In this document: positions 9,493 through 18,015 of the stretch, piece after piece
Layout: the number at the start of each line of letters is the position of its first letter
How positions within the stretch are numbered: the stretch's first letter is position 1
Source of the DNA: HGM04593 sp045654645
GTDB taxonomy: Bacteria > Bacteroidota > Bacteroidia > Bacteroidales > Bacteroidaceae
Reading direction: 5' to 3'
Assembly: GCA_045654645.1 (NCBI GenBank)
Contig: JAZONR010000057.1
Span: 1 to 64,000, forward strand
Length of the DNA: 64,000 nt
Made by a program: the position numbers and the translations under genes
The notes under the pieces: model-generated
Databases searched by the model: none
What the model saw: the letters and a program-made list of their open reading frames with translations, nothing else
What the model was told of the DNA's origin: nothing

Positions 9493-9915
9493 ATGAGAAG
9501 ATTAGCAATAATAATCCTGGCCCTGTTTGCAACAGCAACCTTCGCCAAAGACCCTAAGAAACCCGAAATAACATTCGAGAAAACAACCATAGACCTGGGT
9601 AAATTCGGGCAAGAGACACCAATAAAGAAGTGTGCTTTCGTGTTCACCAACACGGGCGAGAGCAACCTCTACATACACCAGATATACACCAGTTGCCGTT
9701 GCACCGGCAAGGAATACCCCACCCACCCAATCAAGCCGGGTGAAAAGGACTCAATCATTGTAATCTTCAACGGTGAGAGAACTGCACCCCGCAAATTCAG
9801 AACTGCAATAACTGTGCACAGCAATGCAAAGACCGAGATGACAAAAATCTACATCAAGGGCGAGATGACACCAAGACGCACAGAAGAGATACCATTGGTG
9901 GAAATTGAGGAATAA
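9493..9915 (+). CDS. DUF1573 domain secreted protein
   Basis: 140 residues. The signal peptide is MRRLAIIILALFATATFA, followed by one DUF1573 (Ig-like beta sandwich) domain with the usual pattern: ITFEKTTIDLGKFGQ, then KKCAFVFTNTGESNLYI, YTSCRCTGKEYP and IKPGEKDSIIVIF. The Ser-Cys-Arg-Cys turn is typical of the family. The protein is expected to be exported; the role is unknown, and members are often in multigene Bacteroidota families. It converges with the LysR gene, with 6 bp between the stop codons. Confidence 0.88.
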   Translation: MRRLAIIILALFATATFAKDPKKPEITFEKTTIDLGKFGQETPIKKCAFVFTNTGESNLYIHQIYTSCRCTGKEYPTHPIKPGEKDSIIVIFNGERTAPRKFRTAITVHSNAKTEMTKIYIKGEMTPRRTEEIPLVEIEE

Positions 9916-9921
9916 CCCTTC

Positions 9922-10827
9922 TCACTCATACAAGTTCATCAGCCTGCGTTTCACAGCATCAGTCTCAAGCAAAATCTTTATAAACTCCTTTGCCGAGCTC
10001 TTTCTGTATGCCCCCGACAGACACAGCAACGACGCCTCCATCACATTCCCCGGCTCATCTATGGGAATAGCCCGGAAACGAGGTTTTCCAAAGAGGGCCG
10101 ATGTTGATAGAATTGTGGCATAGTGCCCTGTAGCCACCATCTGCAACAGTATATTCGTTTCATTGAGCTCCAGGCTCGATTTCAGCACAAAATCCTTGTT
10201 CTCGGTAAGTTTGTCAAACATTGTACGCGCCTGCAACCCCTTAGAGGGCAACACCAACTCCATCCCCGACAGCTCCTGCAGCCCAATCTTCTTGCGCCCT
10301 GCAAGCGGATGCTCCACCGACACAACAAGCGCCAACGAATTCTCGAAGAGCAACATTGAATCAATATCAGGGGCATCGCACAAAGGCTTGTAGGAAAGCA
10401 CAAAATCCACCTTGCGCTCACGCAGCAATAACAACAGCTCATCAACAGTCTTGTACACAATCTCAAGCTTAATGCCCGGATAGGTCTTCAAGAAAGTAAT
10501 AACCCCTTCTGTAAGCACAGTGCTCAGGCTATATGTAACCCCAATGCGCAAAGTCCCCGTTCTCACATTCTGCAGGTCATTGAGACGCTGCACAGCGTCC
10601 TCGGCATCCAATATTGTTCTGCGTGCAAACGGCAGGAACTCCTCGCCCGCCTCGGTGAGCGAAATATGACGGCTGTTACGCAAGAAAAGCTCAAAGCCCA
10701 GTTCAAGCTCAAGCTGCTTTATCTGCTGAGAGAGCGTACTCTGAGTAATATAAAGATGTTTGGCAGCAACCGAAAAATTCATAAACTCGGCACTCTTCAC
10801 AAAATATTTAAGTTGGCGCAGTTCCAT
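9922..10827 (-). CDS. LysR-type transcriptional regulator
   Basis: 301 residues, the standard LTTR length. An N-terminal winged helix-turn-helix (MELRQLKYFVKSAEFMNFSVAAKHLYITQSTLSQQI) spans about residues 1-60. It is followed by a linker helix and a two-lobed periplasmic-binding-like effector domain from about residue 88 (GTLRIGVTYSLS). The gene lies immediately downstream of the SLC13 transporter on the same strand, but a perfect-stem terminator separates them (10860-10897). Regulation of that transporter is plausible but not shown. The effector is unknown. Confidence 0.92.
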   Translation of the reverse strand: MELRQLKYFVKSAEFMNFSVAAKHLYITQSTLSQQIKQLELELGFELFLRNSRHISLTEAGEEFLPFARRTILDAEDAVQRLNDLQNVRTGTLRIGVTYSLSTVLTEGVITFLKTYPGIKLEIVYKTVDELLLLLRERKVDFVLSYKPLCDAPDIDSMLLFENSLALVVSVEHPLAGRKKIGLQELSGMELVLPSKGLQARTMFDKLTENKDFVLKSSLELNETNILLQMVATGHYATILSTSALFGKPRFRAIPIDEPGNVMEASLLCLSGAYRKSSAKEFIKILLETDAVKRRLMNLYE

Positions 10828-10859
10828 TATTCAAAATCTTTTTCACACGCGAAAATAAC

Positions 10860-10897
10860 AAATATGCTCCACATAACGAACTATGTGGAGCATATTT
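10860..10897. terminator. Perfect 16-bp inverted repeat, terminator of the SLC13 gene
   Basis: AAATATGCTCCACATA and its exact reverse complement flank a six-base loop (ACGAAC). The AT-rich ends give T runs on both strands. It sits between the transporter stop and the LysR start, both on the minus strand, so it most likely ends the transporter transcript and could also overlap LysR promoter signals. Confidence 0.7.
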
Positions 10898-10926
10898 TAT
10901 GTAAAAGCTTATCTTCAACCTTTATC

Positions 10927-12426
10927 TTAGAAACCAATGAAGATGAGCATACCGTAACCAAGTACAAGACCCAAAATACCGATGATTATACCAACCTTCA
11001 TCATATCCTTCTGCTCAATGAAACCTGTAGAGTGAGCAATGGCATTGGGAGGTGTAGAGATGGGAAGAATCATTGACACTGAAGATGCAATAGCAATACC
11101 CACAAGCATTGCCTGTGCGCCACCGTAGCTCTCAAGCGCTGTACCAAGGCCACCGGCAATAACACCAAGCACGGGAACGAGCAGAGATGTTGCAGCCGAG
11201 TGAGAGATGAAGTTAGAGAAGGCAAAGCAGATGAGACCTGCAAGAATCATAACCACCAGCGGTGAGAAGTTGTCAAAGGGAACCGACTCTACAATGAGGC
11301 TGCTGAGACTTGCACCACCATCGCCCTTATAATTGAGCGCTACGCCAAGAGCAAAACCACCGGCTACCATCCACAGCACGCTCCAGTTGATTTCCTCAAG
11401 GTCGCGACGTGTGAGCACACCTGTTGCACAGAAAATTGCGATAGGCAACATAGCCACAACGTTGGTGTCGAGACCCCACATATCAGTACCGAACATCCAC
11501 ATAAAGATAGTGAGGATAAACGCAATTACCACAGCCCAAGTCTGGTGGTTCCACTTAATTTCGCCCTCAATCTCAATCTTGATATTCTTCTGCTTGAAGG
11601 GGAACATAAAACGCAGCAGCAACCAAGAGAGAACAAGAAGCAGAATTACAAATGGAGACATTCTGATTGTCCAATCAACGAATGAGATACCCATACCCTG
11701 TGAAGCAAGGTAGTCGAGTGCAATCATATTGGGAGGTGTACCAATGGGAGTCATCATACCACCAAGGTTGGCACCAACGGGAATTGCAAGCGCCAGTGCA
11801 ATGCGGCCCTTGCCGTCGGCAGGCAGTGAACGCAACACAGGAGTGAGGAACGCAAGCATCATAGCAGCAGTGGCAGTGTTGCTGACAAAAGCCGAGAAGA
11901 TAGCTGTTACAAGGATGAAACCAAGCAACACCACCTCGGAACGTGTACCGAAAGGCTTAAGCAACACACGTGCAAGAGCAACATCGAGCTTCACCTTGGT
12001 CAAACCGATAGCAAGCACAAAACCACCGATAAAGAGCATAATTGTGGGGTTTGCAAAACAAGCCATAATGCTCTTGAAAGGCACCAATCCGCTGCTTGCA
12101 GCACCCTCGGGACGCAAGAAGCTGAACGCACTGGTAGAGACCGTGAACAGCATCACAGTTACCACAATCATTGATGTTACCCACGAAGGCATTGTCTCTG
12201 TGAGCCACATAAGAGCAGCAAAGACAAACAGTGCGATGATACGCTGGTGAATAACAGTAAGGCCCTCAATACCAAAAGACTCGGTGGGGATAAGCGCCAC
12301 AGCAAGTGAAATTACAGTAATGAAAAGCAGCTTAATTGCATTGAGAGGAAGCTTTCTCTCTCTCTTGTGGGACTTGTTCTTCTGAATCTTCTCAAGAACC
12401 TTGTATCCCGGGAAATTTTTAAACAT
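10927..12426 (-). CDS. SLC13/DASS family anion:sodium symporter
   Basis: 499-residue inner-membrane protein of the divalent anion:Na+ symporter family (dicarboxylate, sulfate or similar). It has about 11-12 hydrophobic segments. Both halves show family signatures: VSNTATAAMMLAF in the first half, the SNT substrate/sodium motif followed by a helix, and the counterpart FSNFISHSAATSLLVPVL in the second half. Also present are GGFVLAIGLTKV, PVGANLGGMMTPIGTPPN and PISTPPNAIAHSTG. The substrate cannot be decided by sequence; dicarboxylates such as succinate or fumarate are the common case. A cytoplasmic basic N-terminal extension precedes the first membrane segment. Confidence 0.9.
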   Translation of the reverse strand: MFKNFPGYKVLEKIQKNKSHKRERKLPLNAIKLLFITVISLAVALIPTESFGIEGLTVIHQRIIALFVFAALMWLTETMPSWVTSMIVVTVMLFTVSTSAFSFLRPEGAASSGLVPFKSIMACFANPTIMLFIGGFVLAIGLTKVKLDVALARVLLKPFGTRSEVVLLGFILVTAIFSAFVSNTATAAMMLAFLTPVLRSLPADGKGRIALALAIPVGANLGGMMTPIGTPPNMIALDYLASQGMGISFVDWTIRMSPFVILLLVLSWLLLRFMFPFKQKNIKIEIEGEIKWNHQTWAVVIAFILTIFMWMFGTDMWGLDTNVVAMLPIAIFCATGVLTRRDLEEINWSVLWMVAGGFALGVALNYKGDGGASLSSLIVESVPFDNFSPLVVMILAGLICFAFSNFISHSAATSLLVPVLGVIAGGLGTALESYGGAQAMLVGIAIASSVSMILPISTPPNAIAHSTGFIEQKDMMKVGIIIGILGLVLGYGMLIFIGF

Positions 12427-12741
12427 AGTTAATAGAATTATTTAATGAATATTGTCCTATTTTATTCTATAAATCACAGGCAGTCCATCCCTGCCCCTAC
12501 TGTCTAAAAGTGCAATTTGCAAATTTTCCACAAAATTACAATCAATAATTTATTTTCACACTATTTATGTATCAGTTTTTACGATAACACCTATCGGAAA
12601 TAACGAATATAGAGTCAATCGCAACAATGTTCACATAAGAAAGAGAGTGTCCCAAACCAAATGGGGCACTCTCACATCGCTTGAGGTTGAATAGAAAGAG
12701 CTATTTCCGGGCAGCCTCAATATCTCAGGAACATAACCTAT
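12427..12741. other. Intergenic region, 315 bp
   Basis: AT-rich, no plausible gene. It should hold the promoter of the minus-strand SLC13 gene near its left end. A terminator for the operon on its right is at 12643-12673. Confidence 0.6.
12643..12673 (-). terminator. Terminator of the ECF-sigma operon
   Basis: GAGAGTGTCCC and GGGGCACTCTC form an 11-bp stem with one wobble. On the minus strand it is followed by a T-rich run. It lies about 70 bp beyond the last gene of the operon (stop at 12742). Confidence 0.65.
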
Positions 12742-13722
12742 TCACTTACCGGCATTGACAGCCAAACGGAACGTACCCATCCTCAGCTGGTCGGCAATCT
12801 TCTTGTAGTTATCGGAAACTGTACCCACAAGGTCCACACTCTTTCTTCCAATACTCCTACACTTCACCACAGCACTGCCATCACGCAGCAATATACTACT
12901 CTTTTTGTCTATTGTAATGAGAATAGCATCACTCTTCCCCGAGTCATCAACCAGTTTAATGTCAGTATAGATAAAATCATAGTATTTTCCACCAAAGGCC
13001 ACTTGCAAATTACATTTATTGTCAATGCTTATGCGCGCCCCTTTCTTGAAACTATCACCACCAACCGCATAGTTCTCGTAGTAGAAACTATACTGCCAGG
13101 CGGCAGAGCGGTCATAAACAGCCTCTATTGCATAGCCACCCGTCCACGACGGATTATCCTTCTCCTTTATTACAATATCATAGTCGGTAGTTTTGGGAAC
13201 ATACACAATGTTATTGCTACTCTCAATGGTAAAATACTTCCTGTCCTCGGCAGTCTGCTTGAACTCGGCCCACACACCACTCTTCATTCTGGGGCGATAC
13301 TCGCGCCAGCTTAGATTGTCGCGCACAAAATAGCCGTCATACTCGCTGTGCTTCATACTGTGATTTCTGTAGCTGTAATAGAGAGCATCCCCCTCGGGGC
13401 AACGAAGATGCACACTAAGAGTGTTGTACACAATCTCCCACCCGCTTTTCTTTCCACGCTTTATGAAAATCTTGTCCTTGTAGAGCTTGGGAATACTCAG
13501 TTCACACTTCTTGTTCTTTACATAGAAGAATGTATCATCCTCGCCAAACTGTTTATAGACAGCCCACTTGCCAGCCTTGTCGGCAGGGCGAAACTCGGTC
13601 CACTCCTTGCCACTCTTCACAAAGTATCCACCTTCATAAGTAACAAGCGCTGTTGTCTGCGCCATAAGCGACACTATGCCCACAACAGCAAGCACCAATG
13701 TCATTAAAACACCTTTTTTCAT
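12742..13722 (-). CDS. Secreted hypothetical protein with an internal repeat, 326 aa
   Basis: Function unknown. A signal peptide (about residues 1-21, ending SLMAQ) precedes a mature region that contains a diverged repeat about 100 residues apart. The copies run roughly from residue 31 and from residue 130. Both read G-Y-F-V-(K/R)-x5-W-x-E-x-R-P, then K-x-G-x-W-A-x-x-K-Q, then E-D and Y/F pairs, and end with a short Pro-Lys step (IPK or VPK). It is the last gene of the ECF sigma operon, 35 bp after the 529-aa gene. Position suggests an envelope or export role under that sigma factor, which is inference. Confidence 0.78.
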   Translation of the reverse strand: MKKGVLMTLVLAVVGIVSLMAQTTALVTYEGGYFVKSGKEWTEFRPADKAGKWAVYKQFGEDDTFFYVKNKKCELSIPKLYKDKIFIKRGKKSGWEIVYNTLSVHLRCPEGDALYYSYRNHSMKHSEYDGYFVRDNLSWREYRPRMKSGVWAEFKQTAEDRKYFTIESSNNIVYVPKTTDYDIVIKEKDNPSWTGGYAIEAVYDRSAAWQYSFYYENYAVGGDSFKKGARISIDNKCNLQVAFGGKYYDFIYTDIKLVDDSGKSDAILITIDKKSSILLRDGSAVVKCRSIGRKSVDLVGTVSDNYKKIADQLRMGTFRLAVNAGK

Positions 13723-13757
13723 CTTTTATATAATTTAATTGTTATTCCAATCTCCTA

Positions 13758-15347
13758 TTAGAGCCCTTTAAATCTTTCTGCATACCCAAAATCAATATGT
13801 ACCCCATTTTTATGGCTCTTTCCGGCAAAGAGGTAATCCTCGGCAATGAAATGTATGCCGTATGAGTTATTGCCAAGGTCGCTATCAATTACAATGTTGC
13901 ATTTTTTGGAAAAATCCCTCTCGCCACCAAACAGATACTCATCAACAGCCTTTTCAAAACCATCCACACCACCTATCACCACACTGAAGTGTGAGTATTT
14001 ATCCTGGGGAGAGTCGAAGAGAGAAACTATAACACCCCCTTCGCCCCACAGCTGCACAAAACGTTTGCCACCATTCTCAACTTGCTGTGTAACTTCAAGC
14101 CCCCAATGCTTGGCACCGGGTTGCAGGCCAAAGAGATATCCAAGGTCGCGCAACATATCATTGTAGCCCAATTCATTCTGCGAAAAGCGATAGAGCACGG
14201 CAGGCGTTCCACCCTGATATTCACGCACAGCAACCTCCTTATATTCTGTTGTAAAGCCATCATCATACCACTTTTCACGCGGGAAGTTTCTTATGGCATA
14301 CTGCTTTGCAACATCGCGTGGAGTTATAATGCAGGAGATTTGGTCAATGTTCCCCATTTTAGCACCCTTGCAAAAACCCGAGTTGTTTATCCAGTCATAT
14401 ACTCCACTCGCCGCGTATGGCATCATCTTCTCCTTCTGCTCCTTGGAAACCTTTGGAATAGCCACAAAATATTCATCTGATGCAGGCATCACCTCGACAA
14501 ACTTGGGCACCTCAAGCTCATCGAGTTTTTTGGCAAGCCCATCAATATACTCTTCCAGTTCAGTTTTCAACTCCTCGGCCGCAGCCACACACTCATCGCG
14601 CTCGGCGTCGCTTGCAGCATTTGCCACGCGGCCCTCAACAAGCGCAAGGTTTTCATCCTTCATTTTATGCACAAAGCGCATAATATCCTCGGGAGCAGCA
14701 CCCATTGAATTGGGCGATTTTTCAAAATTCTGTTTGTCGGTGACACGCACACTAAAATCCACGCCCCCAAACATCTCCACATCCACATAATCCTCATCGG
14801 TAACATCCACCACCGACCTCAAAGCATTCTGCACTGTATTCACAATATTGAAACTTCCATAGAGTATCTCTATCTCATCGCCACTATCCCTTATCAACAA
14901 CGTGTTGTTTTCATCAAGGAATAGAGTCTGTTCTTCCCCATCCTCGCGCTGGCAAGCCATTAGCGGAATACCAAAGATAGCTTCACACTCCAAATCATTG
15001 TAGTATTTGCCAACAACACCCATCACAAGATTATAGCCAATCTCATCCTCCGACATCAAATGCACAAAATGAAATGTTGTATCAGATTTTGAGATACCGC
15101 CAAGAGTCATAATCTCATTGCGCATTCCAAGACTCGCCAAATCAGATGGAAACACCAAATTAGCAGTGGTTACCTTGGAGTTCTCTGTTGCATAATGGTC
15201 AAACATCTCACTCTCACACTCAACGTGCTCGCCTTTCAAAGCCTTTAACTCTTTGATAAAAGTTGCAAGCCCATTGTAGTCTACAGTCTGTGCCTGCAAA
15301 ACCATTGCAGCACAGCAGGCTGCCAAAAGATATATCATTCTTTTCAT
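13758..15347 (-). CDS. Secreted hypothetical protein with a DUF4252-like N-terminal half, 529 aa
   Basis: The signal peptide is MKRMIYLLAACCAAMVLQA. The N-terminal half (about 30-190) parallels the 182-aa DUF4252 protein encoded just upstream: both contain L-M-x-x-x-R-E-(D/N)-G, then T-x4-D, then (L/V)-L-(I/V)-x-D-x-G-D-E-(I/L). A coiled-coil-like Glu/Lys-rich stretch follows at about 210-270, then a C-terminal domain of about 250 residues that I do not recognise. The gene lies 13 bp from its upstream neighbour in the ECF operon. It may be a fusion of a DUF4252-like module with an extra domain; the role is unknown. Confidence 0.78.
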   Translation of the reverse strand: MKRMIYLLAACCAAMVLQAQTVDYNGLATFIKELKALKGEHVECESEMFDHYATENSKVTTANLVFPSDLASLGMRNEIMTLGGISKSDTTFHFVHLMSEDEIGYNLVMGVVGKYYNDLECEAIFGIPLMACQREDGEEQTLFLDENNTLLIRDSGDEIEILYGSFNIVNTVQNALRSVVDVTDEDYVDVEMFGGVDFSVRVTDKQNFEKSPNSMGAAPEDIMRFVHKMKDENLALVEGRVANAASDAERDECVAAAEELKTELEEYIDGLAKKLDELEVPKFVEVMPASDEYFVAIPKVSKEQKEKMMPYAASGVYDWINNSGFCKGAKMGNIDQISCIITPRDVAKQYAIRNFPREKWYDDGFTTEYKEVAVREYQGGTPAVLYRFSQNELGYNDMLRDLGYLFGLQPGAKHWGLEVTQQVENGGKRFVQLWGEGGVIVSLFDSPQDKYSHFSVVIGGVDGFEKAVDEYLFGGERDFSKKCNIVIDSDLGNNSYGIHFIAEDYLFAGKSHKNGVHIDFGYAERFKGL

Positions 15348-15360
15348 TGCAACTCAAAAA

Positions 15361-15909
15361 TTAGAATCCAAATTCAATATTTATTCCAGCATTCTTCATA
15401 TCGATGAAAATGTCATAGTTGAGCCCGGCAATGAATACAACAGATAGTTCATCCCCCTCATCATTTATAACAAGCACACTACGTGCATCGCTATATACCA
15501 CTGTGAGCACACCATTCTCGCGGTTGAGTGTCATAAGTTCCATTCCCATCACCAGTTCATCCTCTTGCAAGAAAGGTCTCAGCACTTGGGAAAGCAGACT
15601 ATATCCAGTTTCACCCCTCGTTTGGAAACGGCGCATATACCTGATTGAGGCAAAAGGGTTGGCACCCCCTTCAACAACTCCCCCACAACGTTGTAGCTCC
15701 ACTTCTGCGCCAAGCATACCAAACATCTGCTTAAACATACCGGTGGAGATGTAGGCATAATCAATCTCTTTCGATTTTTGCTTTGCTGCCAACTGCATAA
15801 GCTTTTCCACCTTGCTCCTCTCGGTTACCTGAGTAGGCTGCCCATTGGCAAAAGTAAAACCAGGGAAAAGCATTAGTAACATAAATGCTGTCAAAATATA
15901 CCGTCTCAT
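15361..15909 (-). CDS. DUF4252-like secreted protein, 182 aa
   Basis: The signal peptide is MRRYILTAFMLLMLFPGFTFA. The mature region has the DUF4252 layout: an early helix (SKVEKLMQLAAKQKS), YAYISTGMFKQM, and a late beta region MTLNRENGVLTVVYSDARSVLVINDEGDELSVV. In Bacteroidota, DUF4252 genes often accompany ECF sigma/anti-sigma pairs, as here (9 bp from the anti-sigma-like gene). Molecular function is unknown; an envelope location follows from the signal peptide. Confidence 0.78.
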   Translation of the reverse strand: MRRYILTAFMLLMLFPGFTFANGQPTQVTERSKVEKLMQLAAKQKSKEIDYAYISTGMFKQMFGMLGAEVELQRCGGVVEGGANPFASIRYMRRFQTRGETGYSLLSQVLRPFLQEDELVMGMELMTLNRENGVLTVVYSDARSVLVINDEGDELSVVFIAGLNYDIFIDMKNAGINIEFGF

Positions 15910-15918
15910 AATATCCTG

Positions 15919-16533
15919 TTATATTTTTATCTTTATTAACTCCTTACATTGTTCAAACGTCTCTTCCAATCTATTCTCAATCTCCCTCTTATTACCCTTG
16001 GCAGTGTTTATCGCAAGCATCACATTTCCACACGCATTCTTGAAGCATCGCATTGCATCCTCGGGGTTGTCAAAAGTATCCTCCTCGCTGTCATCAAGAT
16101 AATACTCCACGGGAAGCTCTGCAACCGTTACACACACAATAGAAGGCTCTGTTGCCCCAGCCGTTTCATCGGTTGCCACATTTGTGAAAAATACAAGAAG
16201 CGCCACAGCTGCAGCCACAGCCCCACTCACCACCATTCTAACAGTAAAATGCAATCTCTTTTGCGGCACCGTTGCAACACCCTTGCCCGCAAACGCCCTC
16301 TCTTTTGTTTGCTCAAGAGCATCTAGCGTTGCTTCAAGACGCTGCACAACGCCATCGGGCAGTTCAATCCCCTCGGGCTCACAGCACAATGCAATAATAG
16401 CCTCCTTGTCTTTGCGGAGTTCAACAGGAACATCATTGCAACGAAGCCAATGACACAACTCACGCTCCTCTTCGGCACTAAGTTCTGCATTGAAGAAGCG
16501 CTCTACCATCTCCTTCAAACTGTTTTCTTCCAT
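15919..16533 (-). CDS. Probable membrane anti-sigma factor
   Basis: About 204 residues. The cytoplasmic N-terminus (about 1-95) begins MEENSLKEMVERFFNAELSAEEE, a pattern seen in zf-HC2-like or FecR-associated anti-sigma helices, with C-H-W-L-R-C at about 28-33. One membrane segment follows (VRMVVSGAVAAAVALLVFF, about 100-118), then a short extracytoplasmic tail. This is the expected topology of an anti-sigma factor, and the gene directly follows the ECF sigma gene. Start choice: the ATG at 16533 has AGAAGGAG just upstream. An in-frame ATG at 16554 would overlap the sigma stop and is also possible. The anti-sigma role is inferred from topology and position. Confidence 0.75.
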   Translation of the reverse strand: MEENSLKEMVERFFNAELSAEEERELCHWLRCNDVPVELRKDKEAIIALCCEPEGIELPDGVVQRLEATLDALEQTKERAFAGKGVATVPQKRLHFTVRMVVSGAVAAAVALLVFFTNVATDETAGATEPSIVCVTVAELPVEYYLDDSEEDTFDNPEDAMRCFKNACGNVMLAINTAKGNKREIENRLEETFEQCKELIKIKI

Positions 16534-16546
16534 AATCAAACTCCTT

Positions 16547-17029
16547 CTATTCATAATAATACTCTCTGAATTTTTTCCTCAAACGAGAAAGAATCACTCT
16601 CACATTCACCTCACTAAGCCCCGCAACCCGGGCTATTTCATCGCAGCCGCAGCCAAGCATTGACATCTGCATCACCTGCCGCTGCTGTTGCGAAAGGCCG
16701 GCAAGAAAATGCGCTACAAACTCCTCAACCTCACCCTCATCACTATCGGGCGAAACATTCCTTTCAACCGCATTGTCTATTGGCACATCATTCTCTTCGC
16801 GCATCCTAAGCACCCGCCAGCGGTCTATGCATATGTTTTTAAGCATAGTGCGACAGTATGCCGGGGGAACATCCACAGCATCGAGCATCTCTTTTTTTTC
16901 CCACAGTTTCACATAAAGGTTTTGCACGGCATCCTCTGCCTCAAAGCTATCGCCAAGCATCCTGTATGCCTCGCGATAGAGCATCTGCTGCAACGGCATA
17001 AACCGTCTCTTGAATTCTGCGTGTGTCAC
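16547..17029 (-). CDS. ECF-type RNA polymerase sigma factor
   Basis: 160 residues with the two ECF domains. Region 2 covers about 10-80 (LYREAYRMLGDSFEAEDAVQNLYVKLWEKK, the DAVQ...W core of sigma-2). Region 4 covers about 105-155 (LAGLSQQQRQVMQMSMLGCGCDEIARVAGLSEVNVRVILSRLRKKFREY, a helix-turn-helix). A low-conservation linker lies between them. It directs RNA polymerase to a small regulon, probably including its own operon. The start is GTG at 17029; no ATG lies nearby in frame upstream, and the next internal Met would still keep region 2. It is first of five co-oriented genes. Confidence 0.9.
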   Translation of the reverse strand: MTHAEFKRRFMPLQQMLYREAYRMLGDSFEAEDAVQNLYVKLWEKKEMLDAVDVPPAYCRTMLKNICIDRWRVLRMREENDVPIDNAVERNVSPDSDEGEVEEFVAHFLAGLSQQQRQVMQMSMLGCGCDEIARVAGLSEVNVRVILSRLRKKFREYYYE

Positions 17030-17151
17030 CTTTTATAATGCTTGTGTGTCTGTTTTTCACTTTTATGACGGAAGAGAAGCCTATTTGTTACAAAGGAAGA
17101 TAAAAAAAGAGAAAAATTATCACATAGCTGCATATAATCACTTTTTTAGTG

Positions 17152-17159
17152 TATCTTCG
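17152..17159 (+). promoter_or_regulatory. -7 promoter element for the CBM9-like gene
   Basis: TATCTTCG lies 25 bp before the start codon at 17185. No clear TTTG is seen 19-20 bp upstream. Confidence 0.5.
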
Positions 17160-17184
17160 CCAAAGAGCAAAAAACAACTGAATT

Positions 17185-17820
17185 ATGAAGACAATAAACG
17201 TACCAAGAATTTCTCCCACTGAGGATTTAGAGAAGATATTTGACACGCTGCCCCTGCACGCTATTGACTGCTGCAACTGGCCGGAACAATACCCCTACAC
17301 CCCCCAAGCCGGTTTCAAGCTTTTTCACGATGGCAGCAAGCTCTACATAAAGTTCCTTGTTACTGAGAATGACATAAAAGCTGCTGTAACCGAGGACCAG
17401 GGACGCACCTGGACCGACCCCTGTGTTGAGTTCTTTGTGTCGCCCCAAGGCAATCTCGACTACTACAACTTCGAGTGCACCTGCACCGGCAAGCTGCTGC
17501 TTGCCTGGCACTCCGCCAACGAAGCAAAGGAACCAGCCGGCAAAGAGGTGCTCAACAGCGTCAAGCGCACACCATCGCTGGGAAATGAGCCGTTTGGCCT
17601 GCGCACCGGAGAGCACAGCTGGAGCGTTGTTGAGATTATCCCGGCAACAGCCCTCTTCCGCAGTGGCATTGAGAGTTTCAACGGCAAGGAGATGACAGCC
17701 AATTTCTATAAGTGCGGAGACGAGCTCCCCACCCCCCATTTCCTTTCGTGGAACCCCATTGAGTGGGCCGGGCCGAGTTTTCACCGCCCCGAGCAGTTCG
17801 GCAAGCTCATATTCGAATAA
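17185..17820 (+). CDS. Carbohydrate-binding family 9-like protein
   Basis: 211 residues, recognised as the CBM9-like beta-sandwich family found as stand-alone proteins in Bacteroidota. Hallmarks are the conserved acidic strand DGSKLYIKFLVTENDIKA, then TWTDPCVEFFVSPQGNLDYYNFECTCTGKLLLAW, and a C-terminal strand MTANFYKCGDELPTPHFLSWNPI. There is no signal peptide, which is odd for a glycan-binding protein and suggests an intracellular role or a fold used otherwise. The sugar ligand is unknown. The gene is divergent from the ECF sigma gene. Confidence 0.8.
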   Translation: MKTINVPRISPTEDLEKIFDTLPLHAIDCCNWPEQYPYTPQAGFKLFHDGSKLYIKFLVTENDIKAAVTEDQGRTWTDPCVEFFVSPQGNLDYYNFECTCTGKLLLAWHSANEAKEPAGKEVLNSVKRTPSLGNEPFGLRTGEHSWSVVEIIPATALFRSGIESFNGKEMTANFYKCGDELPTPHFLSWNPIEWAGPSFHRPEQFGKLIFE

Positions 17821-17982
17821 CAGAAACACCACTTTTTGAATATTCAAAAAAGTTCTATTTCCACACAGTTGGAGAGGTAGTTGTTACGTTCCCCCCTTAA
17901 CCTTTTATTTATAAAAAAACAAAACCACAAAACAGAGCCCAAAGCTCCATCGTTTCTATACCATATTATAAAAAAATATAAC

Positions 17983-17990
17983 TAAATTTG
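17983..17990 (+). promoter_or_regulatory. -7 promoter element for the patatin gene
   Basis: TAAATTTG matches TAnnTTTG and lies 25 bp before the start codon at 18016. An A/T-rich palindrome at about 17831-17853 ends the preceding transcript region. Confidence 0.6.
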
Positions 17991-18015
17991 TACGATAACA
18001 CATTTTGCCGCCACA

